19,025 nt of DNA, from contig CAZOBH010000021.1 in the NCBI GenBank assembly GCA_964578175.1, positions 1 to 19,025 of the forward strand, given 5' to 3'. The translations under genes and the position numbers were made by a program. This DNA comes from RUG11788 sp964578175. Its GTDB lineage: Bacteria > Bacillota_I > Bacilli_A > RF39 > UBA660. The notes beneath the pieces were generated by a model. That model was not told where the DNA came from. It saw nothing but the letters and a program-made list of their open reading frames with translations, and did no database searches. Positions 1 through 6,916 of the stretch are shown here, piece by piece (position 1 is the stretch's first letter; each line of letters starts with the position of its first letter).

Positions 1-166
1 TACCTATAAAACTACAGGACAGAAACTGAGAGTTAAATAGTATATATCTATTTTATAATAGAAAAAGAGAATTACTACATTCTCTTAATATATTAATTTT
101 GCGATTATTTATCTATTCTACTTTAATTATAAATATATAAATATATGAAAATCAACTAATAAAAAT
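1..166. other. Left-edge intergenic region with one terminator
   Basis: This stretch lies downstream of the last gene of the macrodomain operon. It contains one clear hairpin terminator (listed separately). On its far side is AT-rich sequence with a TATAAT-like element on either strand near 47-60, which could be the promoter of a gene outside the window. Bases 1-40 are less AT-rich than the rest and I cannot assign them to anything. No ORF of useful length is visible. Confidence 0.4.
62..86 (-). terminator. Intrinsic terminator of the macrodomain/HD/phosphorylase operon
   Basis: On the minus strand an 8-bp stem AAGAGAAT/ATTCTCTT (65-72 with 79-86) closes a 6-nt loop and is followed by a T-rich run. 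It lies 80 nt past the stop codon of the phosphorylase gene. The stem resembles that of the terminator at 5776-5799. Confidence 0.7.
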
Positions 167-934
167 CTATATATTTAAGTTTACAGCAAATTTAATTGCT
201 AATAGTCCAATCATTTCCTTATCACTTAATTTTTCATTATTACCTAAAGATCTTTGATCCCATTTAGCAGAATCTAAATTATCAGCTGCATAAAAGAATT
301 GAAAAACTTCTTTATTACGAAATTTTGCTAAGGCAAATATAGCAGAACACTCCATATCAACACATATACAACCTTCTTTTTTTCTGTCTAGTACTTTTTT
401 TCTTGTCTCACGATATGGTGCATCAGTAGTCCATACCTTACCTATTATATATGAGTAATTATGTTCTTTTAAAAGTTTAATAAATTCCTCTTTATAATTT
501 TGATTAACAATTATTTCTCTAGATGATTTTAAATAATGATAACTTGTTCCCTCATCTCTAATAGCTGAATTTGGAATTATAATAGCTAAATCATCTATTG
601 ATTTGTCAAGTACACCACAAGTTCCAAATACAACAACTTTTTCTAATCCCATAGCAAATAATTCTTCATATTGTACAACACATGCTGGTGCTCCAACTCT
701 TGACAGAAATAAAGCTAAATCTTTTCCTTCATAATTTATTTTATATATTGGTAATTTACCATTACCATTTGATGATAGTGCTATTTCTACACCATTAAAC
801 TTAGTTACTAATTGGTCAAATAACTTCTTTGAAAAACAAGTTACACCAATTTTGGGGAAACCTTCAATTACATTTTCTACTTCATATGGATCAAATGTTG
901 AATTTATAGTTTCATCATATTCTTCTAAAATCAC
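167..934 (-). CDS. Uridine phosphorylase-like nucleoside phosphorylase
   Basis: A 255-residue protein of the NP-I phosphorylase family (PNP_UDP_1), which uses phosphate to split a nucleoside into free base and ribose-1-phosphate in the cytoplasm. Visible family motifs are GTCGVL at 104-109 (phosphate/ribose loop), RDEGTSYHY at 126-134 (a uridine phosphorylase hallmark), WTTDAPYRE at 168-176 and VDMECSA at 192-198 (ribose-binding Met-Glu region). Length is normal for the family. The start is GTG at 932-934: AAGGAG (944-949) sits nine bases upstream and there is no ATG alternative. It begins 18 nt after the stop of the HD hydrolase gene, so the two are certainly co-transcribed and probably translationally linked. 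It is the last gene of the operon. Nucleoside specificity (uridine rather than purine) is inferred from motif resemblance only. Confidence 0.88.
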   Translation of the reverse strand: MILEEYDETINSTFDPYEVENVIEGFPKIGVTCFSKKLFDQLVTKFNGVEIALSSNGNGKLPIYKINYEGKDLALFLSRVGAPACVVQYEELFAMGLEKVVVFGTCGVLDKSIDDLAIIIPNSAIRDEGTSYHYLKSSREIIVNQNYKEEFIKLLKEHNYSYIIGKVWTTDAPYRETRKKVLDRKKEGCICVDMECSAIFALAKFRNKEVFQFFYAADNLDSAKWDQRSLGNNEKLSDKEMIGLLAIKFAVNLNI

Positions 935-952
935 TCTATCACTCTCCTTCTT

Positions 953-1633
953 TCATCCATTTTTTATATACTCATTTAAATATTCTTGCCATACAGATAC
1001 GTCTTCTTCATAAAAGTATTCATTTAAAAAGTCAATGATGAAATTATACCTTCTTATAGATTCCTTTTTTCCTTTTTCTGTTAACATTAAATCTTTAAGT
1101 TTTAATAACTTTTCAAAGATATGATTAACTACTGTTCCTTTTGTTTTAGACTTATACTTATCTGCATCAATTTCTAATAATGGAAAAGTATCTTTATCAA
1201 AGAAAGGGTTTCCATGTGTTATATTATAATGATACGATCTTAAAATCCCAGTTACTCCCATTGCATCTAGCATATCAGCATCAGAAACAATCATAGCTTC
1301 TTTTATTGATGGAGTAATTCCAGATAATCTTTTACTATAACCAATAGTTCTAATTGAATCTAATATTTTTTTCTTTTCATCTTCTGTAAAACTAGTTTTT
1401 GATAATATCATTTGTGTATTTGTTAAATTATTTGAATATTCCATACCAAATAATTTATAATCATCAGCATCATGTAATAATGCAATTGCAGCTACTAAAT
1501 CTTTATCTATATCATCATCTGAAATTGAAAGTGCAATTCTACATACTCTATTTACATGGTCCATACCATGACCAGAATCATCATTACCAAGTAATTTCGT
1601 TACTTCATCTATTATTATTTTTATATTATCCAT
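953..1633 (-). CDS. HD-domain phosphohydrolase (YedJ-like)
   Basis: A 226-residue HD-superfamily metal-dependent phosphohydrolase of the YedJ/COG1418 type. Metal-ligand motifs are visible: H26 in GHGMDH, H54-D55 in ALLHDADD, and D118 in VSDADMLDAMG. The last motif, followed by a Gly-rich helix, is typical of the YedJ group. The substrate is unknown; HD enzymes hydrolyse phosphomonoesters or diesters of nucleotides. The ATG at 1631-1633 is chosen because AGAGGTG lies just upstream at good spacing. The frame stays open to a TTG at 1669 that overlaps the macrodomain stop, but that TTG has no ribosome-binding site. It lies between the macrodomain gene (32-nt gap) and the phosphorylase gene (18-nt gap) in one operon, which hints at a nucleotide or ADP-ribose product as substrate. 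Confidence 0.85.
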   Translation of the reverse strand: MDNIKIIIDEVTKLLGNDDSGHGMDHVNRVCRIALSISDDDIDKDLVAAIALLHDADDYKLFGMEYSNNLTNTQMILSKTSFTEDEKKKILDSIRTIGYSKRLSGITPSIKEAMIVSDADMLDAMGVTGILRSYHYNITHGNPFFDKDTFPLLEIDADKYKSKTKGTVVNHIFEKLLKLKDLMLTEKGKKESIRRYNFIIDFLNEYFYEEDVSVWQEYLNEYIKNG

Positions 1634-1665
1634 ATGACACCTCTTATAATTATTATACTTTACTA

Positions 1666-2217
1666 TCAATAGTTTTTTACTTTTTCTTGATATTTATCAT
1701 CTAATTCTTTTTTTGCATCTATATATTCACTGGAAGAATAAGCACACAACTTAACATCTATACCATAATTTGGGAAATCATCAATGAACTTATTATATGC
1801 TTCAAAGCATTGTTTAGCTGACTCTCTAACAGGATTATCTAAATTCCCACCAAAAATTCCACTACTAATTAATGGGAATGAAATAGAATGATATCCATTC
1901 TCTTTTAGAGAAATTAGAGAATTATAATAAGCATTAAATAATTCATTATAAGCTTTTGGAGTTCTATTAAAATCAGGCCCAACTGCATGAATAATTATTT
2001 TAGCATTTTTAATATTAAATGCTGGTGTAACAATTACTTCTCCATCTTTAATTGGTAAATTATATTCTCTACAAGCAATATTTAACTCTTCTCCTGCTTT
2101 TAATAGAATTGCTCTTGCAACTCCACCTCCATGCATCATATAACCATTAGCGGCATTTACAATAGCATCTACTTCTTGTTCAATACTTGAACCATTTATT
2201 AATTTAAAATCATTCAT
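1666..2217 (-). CDS. Macrodomain protein (ADP-ribose-binding, YmdB/MacroD-like)
   Basis: A 183-residue single-domain macro (Appr-1''-p processing) protein. These bind ADP-ribose and often remove it from proteins or hydrolyse O-acetyl-ADP-ribose. The core loops are present: VDAIVNAANG (16-25, with the Asn that positions the distal ribose), the glycine-rich HGGGVARAI (29-37), HAVGP (77-81) and FPLISSGIFGGN (114-125, diphosphate loop). The intact NAAN and GGG segments argue for a working hydrolase rather than a mere reader. ATG at 2215-2217 follows TGGAG eight bases upstream. The start overlaps the end of the upstream small gene by 8 nt, so translation is probably coupled. Neighbours downstream are an HD hydrolase and a nucleoside phosphorylase, together suggesting stepwise breakdown of an ADP-ribose-related compound (inference). 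Confidence 0.9.
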   Translation of the reverse strand: MNDFKLINGSSIEQEVDAIVNAANGYMMHGGGVARAILLKAGEELNIACREYNLPIKDGEVIVTPAFNIKNAKIIIHAVGPDFNRTPKAYNELFNAYYNSLISLKENGYHSISFPLISSGIFGGNLDNPVRESAKQCFEAYNKFIDDFPNYGIDVKLCAYSSSEYIDAKKELDDKYQEKVKNY

Positions 2218-2454
2218 TTTTATTACTCCATACTATTTCTTTATTATACTTTTCAGCTATTAATTCACATAGTTTAGCTAAATATTTTAAATTACTTTGG
2301 TAAAAGCATTTTAATTCCCAATCACTATTCGAATTAAAACCATTAGGAATTATTCTTTCATAACTATTCTTATCATAATATTTAAGTAAATAATTTTTTC
2401 CTTTAGGGCATACATAGTATGAATTATTATATTTTCTCATATTAAAAAACCAGT
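2210..2454 (-). CDS. Small protein of unknown function, copy 2 (5' end uncertain)
   Basis: An acidic/basic mixed small protein I do not recognise, 76 residues if read from ATG at 2438-2440. Its C-terminal part (YQSNLKYLAKLCELIAEKY) is nearly identical to the end of the neighbouring small gene, so the two are a tandem duplication. Over about 59 nt the DNA copies (from 2244 and from 2465) differ at only about four positions. The ATG has no visible ribosome-binding site, and the frame stays open upstream (Trp-Phe-Phe-Asn) straight into the N-run. The real start may therefore lie inside the missing sequence. The gene ends 8 nt inside the macrodomain gene, placing it in that operon. The stop is TGA at 2210-2212. 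Confidence 0.55.
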
Positions 2455-2523
2455 NNNNNNNNNNTTATACTTTTCAGATATTAATTCACATAGTTTAACT
2501 AAATATCTTAAATTACATTGGTA
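2244..2523. repeat. Imperfect ~59-nt direct repeat flanking the gap (2244-2302 and 2465-2523)
   Basis: The two copies both begin ttatacttttcag and run in parallel to ttggta with about four mismatches. They encode the shared C-terminal motif of the two small proteins. The high identity at silent positions as well suggests a recent duplication or gene conversion. Confidence 0.75.
2455..2464. other. Assembly gap (10 N)
   Basis: Ten Ns interrupt the sequence. The right edge of the gap coincides with the start of a roughly 59-nt segment that is duplicated at 2244, which is what would break an assembler. A fixed run of ten is commonly a placeholder, so the true missing length is unknown. Confidence 0.95.
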
Positions 2524-2682
2524 TATTACTTCAGGAGATGGATTTATTATATAATTCTCATCTGGTATTTTATCATTTTCAAAATCATAAATTTCTTTAA
2601 GCAATATATCTCTTTCCTTTAATAATTCTTTATAAGACATATCCTTTTTATCACTTATATATACATCAGGAGAAATCATCAT
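2465..2682 (-). CDS. Small protein of unknown function, copy 1 (3' end lost in gap)
   Basis: First gene of the macrodomain operon, truncated by the N-run. About 73 residues are readable. The first part (MSYKELLKERDILLKEIYDFE, charged and helical) differs from the partner gene; the last part (VIYQCNLRYLVKLCELISEKY) matches its C-terminus. I know no family for it. The start is set at ATG 2680-2682 because AAGGTG ends 6 nt upstream; the in-frame GTG at 2691 lies inside that ribosome-binding site. A second ATG follows immediately. An extended -10 promoter sits about 30 nt upstream. Confidence 0.6.
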
Positions 2683-2713
2683 AACTATCACCTTCTTATA
2701 ATTTGTTATATAT

Positions 2714-2722
2714 ATTATACCA
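2714..2722 (-). promoter_or_regulatory. Extended -10 promoter of the macrodomain operon
   Basis: Minus strand reads TGG-TATAAT. It is immediately preceded by the T-tract of the ABC gene terminator. The inferred transcript start near 2707 gives a leader of about 25 nt. No good -35 is seen. Confidence 0.65.
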
Positions 2723-2724
2723 TG

Positions 2725-2749
2725 AAAAAAAGCAGTTTTTTAACTGCTT
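2725..2749 (-). terminator. Terminator of the ABC exporter gene
   Basis: On the minus strand AAGCAGTT/AACTGCTT form an 8-bp stem around AAAA, followed by seven T. It lies 20 nt past the ABC gene stop. Confidence 0.85.
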
Positions 2750-2769
2750 CTTTAATACTATAAATAATC

Positions 2770-4455
2770 TTATTTTATAGATTTATATAGTTTTGTAAAA
2801 TACCCATTCTTGTTAAGTAATTCTATATATTTTCCTTGTTCCTTAATAACACCATCATATAGTACATATATTTTATCTACATCTTTAATTGTTTCTAATC
2901 TATGAGCAATTACAATTAAAGTTTTATTATCTAATTGTTTTACAATGTTTTCCATAACTTTTTTCTCAGTAATATTATCCATTGCACTTGTTGCTTCATC
3001 TAAAATTATTATTTTAGAATCATCAAAAAATAATCTTGCTAGTGCAACTCTTTGTCTCTCACCACCAGACATTCTTACACCTTTTTCTCCTAATTCTGTA
3101 TCTAATCCATTTTCTAACTTTTCATAAAACTTATCTAGACAAACTAAATTCAAAACTTTTATTATTTCATCATCTTTTATATTTTTATCAAATACTAAAT
3201 TTTCTCTTAAAGTTCCATCAAATATAGGAGCTTCTTGTGAAACATAAGAAACATTATCATAAAAAGAATTTAAATTTAATTTAGATAACTCATTATTATC
3301 AATCAATATTTTTCCGTTATCATATTTTATTAAACCCATTATTAATTTTATTATTGTAGACTTACCAGATCCAGATTCACCAACTAAAGCAACTGATGAA
3401 TTCTTATTTATTTTAAATGATAAATCATTAATAATTTTTTTATCTTCATTATAAGAATATGTTACATTTTTAAATTCTATATCACCATTTAATTCTTTAA
3501 CTACCAACCCATTATTTATTGCTTCATCTTCTTTTAAATCTAGAAATTCAATATATTTTTTAACTGTTACTTTATTTAATTTATAATCAACATATTCAAC
3601 ATTAAATATTGCGATTGGTTCATATGCTTTTCCAAGCAATGATATTACTGTTACTACAGCGCCAACTGATAAATCAGAATTCATAACTGCATATCCTAAA
3701 ACTAATACTTTTAAAATATTAACTATTAAAGCAAAAACAGTAAAAAATATTTCATGTACTAATTTAATTTTAGTTTTACTATCAACGATATTTTTTATTC
3801 CTTCTTTTGTAACTTTTATTTCTGTGTCAAATTTCTTATTAGTTCTAAATACAACTAATTCCATAAACCCTCTAACTAAATGTTTATTTAAAAATTCTTG
3901 ATTAATTAAAATACTTTCTTTTAGTTTATAAAGTTTTTTTAGAATTAAATTTGAAATAATAACTACTATAATATAACCTATAAATACAAATAAAACATAT
4001 TCTTTTTTTACTCTAAATATGAAAAATAAACTGAATAAAGCAGTTGGTATTAAATATCTAAATAATTTTAACCAGAAATCTATTAATATATCTCTTGAAG
4101 CAGTAGCTCCATCTTCAGCTTTTTGAGTAAGCCTTCCAGTACCAATTTTTTGATATTCTAAATAATCTATTGTTTTCATTTTCTTTAATGATTGTAATTT
4201 AAAATCTAAATATAATTTATTTTTTAATTTTTGCTCAGGATAATTTTCAATGTATCCTAGTAATGTAGATATTATAAGTAAAAATCCATATATTATTAAA
4301 GGAACTAATGTAAGTTTTTGAAATTGGAATGCATCCAATATTTTTTGATAATATGTAACACTATACAAATCTAAGAAATTAATAATAATACCTATTAAAA
4401 TATAAAATATTATCATCTTTAGATTGTTTTTTATAACTTCTTTAAATAATTTCAT
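2770..4455 (-). CDS. ABC exporter half-transporter (membrane domain plus ATPase)
   Basis: A 561-residue fused exporter subunit that would dimerise in the membrane and use ATP to move an unknown substrate outward. The N-terminal part has hydrophobic helices (about 13-30, 50-68, 132-147, 153-172, 236-256). The ATPase domain shows Walker A GESGSGKST at 359-367, Q-loop around SQ at 406-407, a signature MSGGERQ at 462-468 (SGGE rather than SGGQ), Walker B ILDEATSAMD (Asp486/Glu487 catalytic) and the switch His518. All active residues are present. Start ATG 4453-4455 follows GTGGAGG at ideal spacing. The frame is also open for 50 codons upstream to ATG 4605, but that segment lacks family resemblance and is treated as leader. 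The gene is alone, with its own promoter and terminator. Substrate cannot be inferred; drug, peptide or lipid are all possible. Confidence 0.88.
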   Translation of the reverse strand: MKLFKEVIKNNLKMIIFYILIGIIINFLDLYSVTYYQKILDAFQFQKLTLVPLIIYGFLLIISTLLGYIENYPEQKLKNKLYLDFKLQSLKKMKTIDYLEYQKIGTGRLTQKAEDGATASRDILIDFWLKLFRYLIPTALFSLFFIFRVKKEYVLFVFIGYIIVVIISNLILKKLYKLKESILINQEFLNKHLVRGFMELVVFRTNKKFDTEIKVTKEGIKNIVDSKTKIKLVHEIFFTVFALIVNILKVLVLGYAVMNSDLSVGAVVTVISLLGKAYEPIAIFNVEYVDYKLNKVTVKKYIEFLDLKEDEAINNGLVVKELNGDIEFKNVTYSYNEDKKIINDLSFKINKNSSVALVGESGSGKSTIIKLIMGLIKYDNGKILIDNNELSKLNLNSFYDNVSYVSQEAPIFDGTLRENLVFDKNIKDDEIIKVLNLVCLDKFYEKLENGLDTELGEKGVRMSGGERQRVALARLFFDDSKIIILDEATSAMDNITEKKVMENIVKQLDNKTLIVIAHRLETIKDVDKIYVLYDGVIKEQGKYIELLNKNGYFTKLYKSIK

Positions 4456-4652
4456 AACTATACCTCCACTTTCATAACACTTATATTGTGATTTAAAATA
4501 AAAAGAACCTCCTTTCATAAATAGCAAAAACATCACAATTATCAGTGTGTATAATTTGCCATTCATGAAGAGATTCTTAAGGCTCATCATTATTCCTTTT
4601 AACATTATTGTTATTAGGTAGTAAAACGCGAATGGACTAATTGAATTACTAC
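4456..4652 (-). promoter_or_regulatory. Long structured leader of the ABC exporter gene, with possible leader peptide
   Basis: The predicted transcript starts near 4652, giving an unusually long leader of about 197 nt. It opens with a possible 5'-terminal hairpin: GTAGTAA (4646-4652) can pair with TTACTAC (4618-4624). Two overlapping in-frame ATGs (4588-4590 and 4585-4587) follow AAAGGA and open a frame of about 45 codons. That frame includes a hydrophobic stretch (LYTLIIVMFLLF) and runs without stop into the exporter gene. Another ideal site, AAGGAGG (4508-4514), has no ATG/GTG/TTG at proper distance. Codons such as CTC, TTC, GGC and CTG here differ from the AT-rich usage of neighbours. I infer translation- or transcription-based control (as for drug-induced exporters), but cannot name the element. 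Confidence 0.4.
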
Positions 4653-4658
4653 AGTTAA

Positions 4659-4667
4659 ATTATAACA
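4659..4667 (-). promoter_or_regulatory. Extended -10 promoter of the ABC exporter gene
   Basis: Minus strand TGT-TATAAT, with TTGGAA as a -35 candidate exactly 17 nt upstream of the hexamer. A second TATAAT without TG lies further upstream at 4692-4697. Confidence 0.65.
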
Positions 4668-4722
4668 TATTTTTATTATTTTTCCAAATTCATTATAGTA
4701 GAAAGTATTATATATTTTAAAT

Positions 4723-5748
4723 CTAATCTAATTTATCACTTATATCTTTATTAATTTTTCTTGGTCCTCTTACTGATTTAATACCTATTTTATTAAGATA
4801 TTCAAATGTATAATTCTTACTATCAAGTCTTTTCATTAGTTTTATTTTCATTACATACTTCATCGAAACATTTTTATCTTTGTATTCATATGGTATCTTT
4901 ACTTCAATAGCTTTGCATTTATACATTATCTTAGAATAAGGATCTGCTACATATAAAAATACTATGTCATTAACATGAATATCACTTGATTGTTTCCATA
5001 TTATTTCATCATTATCATTAAAAGCTTTAATTACATCATAATATTTTGGATTAGCAGGAACTATCCATTGTGTAGGTTCATCTATATTTTCATAAGAATT
5101 ATCAACTAATTTAATAATATCATCATCTACTAAAGTATCATCTAATATTATTGAAACCCAGTTTCTTTTATTCATGTGAAAAGCTTCATAAAATCCTTTA
5201 TTTGATAATAATTCATCAACTATTGTTTCTGATACTTTTACATTAATCACTTCAACTTCTTCATCCGATGTAGTTTCTTTATTTATTGTACTTAACTTTA
5301 TATTCACTATAATACAAAACCATTTATTATTATTTTTATTTCTATAAACTGCATATCCAGGAAACTTTTCCCATAAAAATTCAGGATTTATATTATATTT
5401 TTTCTTTATATAATTACTAATTCTATTTGTTTGATCAAATATAAAATAGTTAATATTGAAACAATTATTTCGAATATCAATTAAAATATTCTTATAATTC
5501 TCTCTAACATTATTTACAAATTCACCATTCATATCTGTTCTTATATTTGTATACTCTTCATTAAATTGTAAATCAATTACTTTACCACTTACATTTCCTT
5601 TATCATCAATATTAATAATAGCTTTAAATTCATTATTTAAAAACTTCTTTTCTAATTTATATATATCATTTTCTTTTTGAAAACCATATTTTAATATACT
5701 ATTAAAATTAACACTAGTTCTTTTAAAAATTTCATTTTCAATGTTCAA
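4723..5748 (-). CDS. MmcQ/YjbR-like domain fused to an EVE-like (PUA-fold) domain
   Basis: A 341-residue cytosolic protein. The middle region (about 99-217) resembles MmcQ/YjbR proteins, a CyaY-like double-wing fold suggested to bind DNA: FLWEKFPGYAVYRNKNNNKW followed by INVKVS, GFYEAFHMNKRNWVSIILD. The C-terminal part (about 224-310) resembles EVE/PUA-like domains: QWIVPANPKYYDVIKAF, then WKQSSDIHVNDIVFLYVADP, where a Trp-rich pocket would hold a modified base. No nuclease or transferase motif is seen. The start is TTG at 5746-5748, preceded by AGGTGAT; the in-frame GTG at 5757 is part of that ribosome-binding site. The leader would be only about 10 nt. The gene is monocistronic, lying between an exporter and a broken membrane gene. 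Domain calls are from recognition of motifs, MmcQ more certain than EVE. Confidence 0.75.
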   Translation of the reverse strand: MNIENEIFKRTSVNFNSILKYGFQKENDIYKLEKKFLNNEFKAIINIDDKGNVSGKVIDLQFNEEYTNIRTDMNGEFVNNVRENYKNILIDIRNNCFNINYFIFDQTNRISNYIKKKYNINPEFLWEKFPGYAVYRNKNNNKWFCIIVNIKLSTINKETTSDEEVEVINVKVSETIVDELLSNKGFYEAFHMNKRNWVSIILDDTLVDDDIIKLVDNSYENIDEPTQWIVPANPKYYDVIKAFNDNDEIIWKQSSDIHVNDIVFLYVADPYSKIMYKCKAIEVKIPYEYKDKNVSMKYVMKIKLMKRLDSKNYTFEYLNKIGIKSVRGPRKINKDISDKLD

Positions 5749-5764
5749 GTTAATCACCTAAATA

Positions 5765-5773
5765 ATTATAACA
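5765..5773 (-). promoter_or_regulatory. Extended -10 promoter of the MmcQ/EVE-like gene
   Basis: Minus strand TGT-TATAAT. The TG sits directly behind the T-tract of the preceding terminator. Start near 5758, about 10 nt before the TTG start codon. No -35 is seen. Confidence 0.65.
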
Positions 5774-5775
5774 TG

Positions 5776-5799
5776 AAAAAAGAGAATTTTTACATTCTC
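5776..5799 (-). terminator. Terminator downstream of the zinc-ribbon membrane gene
   Basis: Minus strand stem GAGAAT/ATTCTC (5794-5799 with 5782-5787), 6-nt loop, then six T. It is separated from that gene by a roughly 230-nt gene-poor stretch. Confidence 0.75.
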
Positions 5800-6031
5800 A
5801 ATTATCTTAGTATATATTTTTATAAATTATATTTTTATATCTTCTATTGATTTACTTATATTAAATCTTCCATTGCCACATGGATAAAAAAACGAGTCTG
5901 TTTGGCTTCACTTGGCTTCACAAAATCCTTATTTTTCTTGCTTTTTTTCATTCGGCTACATGCTATTTCACTTGGTTTCTATAGTAAACTATTTATAAAA
6001 CTGTATCTAAAAAATAAAAAGATTTCTATTT
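5800..6031. other. Gene-poor stretch with a tandem 10-bp repeat and a doubtful 31-codon ORF
   Basis: Between the frameshifted zinc-ribbon gene and its terminator. It holds two adjacent copies of ttggcttcac (5902-5911, 5912-5921), with a degenerate third copy near 5968. A minus-strand ATG frame at 5856-5951 (31 residues, Lys-rich start MKKSKKNKDF) has no ribosome-binding site. The plus-strand frame crossing this region is hydrophobic by chance composition. I see no recognisable gene; it may be the decayed tail of one. Confidence 0.35.
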
Positions 6032-6730
6032 CTAGTAATCTATATATTCTTTCACTTTGTTATAACTATTTAATGCATCAGTATCTGCATTACTGAAGTT
6101 TGTTGAAAATGTTTGTAAACTTCCACTTGGATTAATACATAAATTAGTAAATGTTAAATAGTCATCATAATATTCTTTTAAATCATCATAGGCATCCTTC
6201 CATTCTTCTGGTGGATTTTTCATCTCTTTCATTAACTTATTAACATCTTTTTGATTTTGTTCTATCCTATCCATTAATTCTATGAAATCCTTATCTGAAA
6301 ATAAAGCTGATAATGAATCATTAAAATCATCATTGAATTTTCCATTAGTCTTAGTAAATTTATCGGTTTCTGGATCGTCTTCTTCCCAAATTGTATTTGA
6401 CCATACTGCTCTTATTTTATTTCCACACGATTCTGCGTCAGCTGCACCACTAAGCATTTTCGTAGTAATTGTACTTAAATTGCTCTTATATTTTTTACTT
6501 AGTTCTTCTGCTTCTCTAGCTAGTTCTGCTTCTTTTTTTGAATCCAAATGATTTTTTATAGCTATACCACCAATTATACTGCCAATCAAAAGCAATGAAA
6601 TTATAATTATTATTACTATTACTTTTTTGGAAGATGCTTTTTCTATATTTACTTTTGTAACCTCAACTTTTTGTGGTTCATTATTTTCTTGTTTATCAAC
6701 AGGGCAACCACATTTACCGCATATTTTAGC
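6032..6730 (-). pseudogene. Zinc-ribbon membrane protein, 3' part after frameshift
   Basis: This is the continuation, in another frame, of the zinc-ribbon gene that starts at 6864. From 6730 the frame gives AKICGKCGCPVD, exactly the missing second CxxC of the second zinc ribbon. A linker follows, then one strong membrane helix (VIVIIIIISLLLIGSIIGG) and an extracytoplasmic or coiled region of about 170 residues rich in Asp, Glu and Lys, with no family I recognise. No start codon with a ribosome-binding site exists for this part alone. Restoring one A in the seven-A run at 6732-6738 joins both parts into a protein of about 277 residues reading EIKKNAKICGKCGCP. The extracellular part could be a sensor or stress domain; this is unproven. 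Confidence 0.75.
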
Positions 6731-6864
6731 ATTTTTTTAATTTCAGTTCCACATTCTACACAGAATAGTTTTGGTTCCTCAATCAACTTATGACCACAAT
6801 GAACACATTTTTCAGCTTTATCAGAAACTTCTTCATCACATTTTGGGCATTTAATCATCGCCAT
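6649..6864 (-). pseudogene. Zinc-ribbon membrane protein, 5' part before frameshift
   Basis: Starts at ATG 6862-6864 behind AAGGAG. It encodes one complete zinc ribbon (C6, C9, C20, C23: KCPKCDEEV...CVHCG) and the first pair of a second (C35, C38: FCVECGTEIKK). After the seven-A run the frame leaves the family pattern and ends at 6649 after a meaningless 27-residue tail. Proteins with two N-terminal zinc ribbons followed by one membrane helix are common in Firmicutes. The break is therefore clear, whether it is a real mutation, a sequencing error in the homopolymer, or a slippage site. Confidence 0.75.
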
Positions 6865-6893
6865 ATTTCACACACTCCTTAATTTACATAATA

Positions 6894-6916
6894 AGTATAT
6901 CACCGTTGTTAACAAT
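6894..6916 (-). promoter_or_regulatory. Promoter of the zinc-ribbon gene with a palindrome in its spacer
   Basis: Minus strand TGA-TATACT (extended -10 at 6894-6902). A perfect 10-bp palindrome TTGTTAACAA covers 6906-6915, in the -35/-10 spacer where a repressor could block polymerase. ACCGTTG (6902-6908) is repeated inverted at 6956-6962. Confidence 0.5.

Noticed and set aside
1..40. Less AT-rich sequence at the left edge, considered as part of a CRISPR repeat, tRNA or tracrRNA
   Set aside because: Only one copy and too short; no repeat-spacer pattern or cloverleaf can be shown.
1399..1704. Plus-strand open frame rich in Leu, Tyr and His
   Set aside because: It lies opposite the HD and macrodomain genes; its composition reflects complementary AT-rich codons and it has no ribosome-binding site.
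4456..4605. 50-codon N-terminal extension as part of the ABC exporter
   Set aside because: A much better ribosome-binding site precedes ATG 4455, exporter proteins normally begin just before the first helix, and the codon use of the extension differs; kept as leader instead.
5856..5951. Minus-strand 31-codon ORF starting MKKSKKNKDF
   Set aside because: No ribosome-binding site, no promoter, overlaps the tandem 10-bp repeat; not supported as a gene.
6282..6551. Plus-strand ORF of 89 codons opposite the zinc-ribbon membrane gene
   Set aside because: Ser/Leu-rich shadow of the minus-strand coding frame, without start signals.
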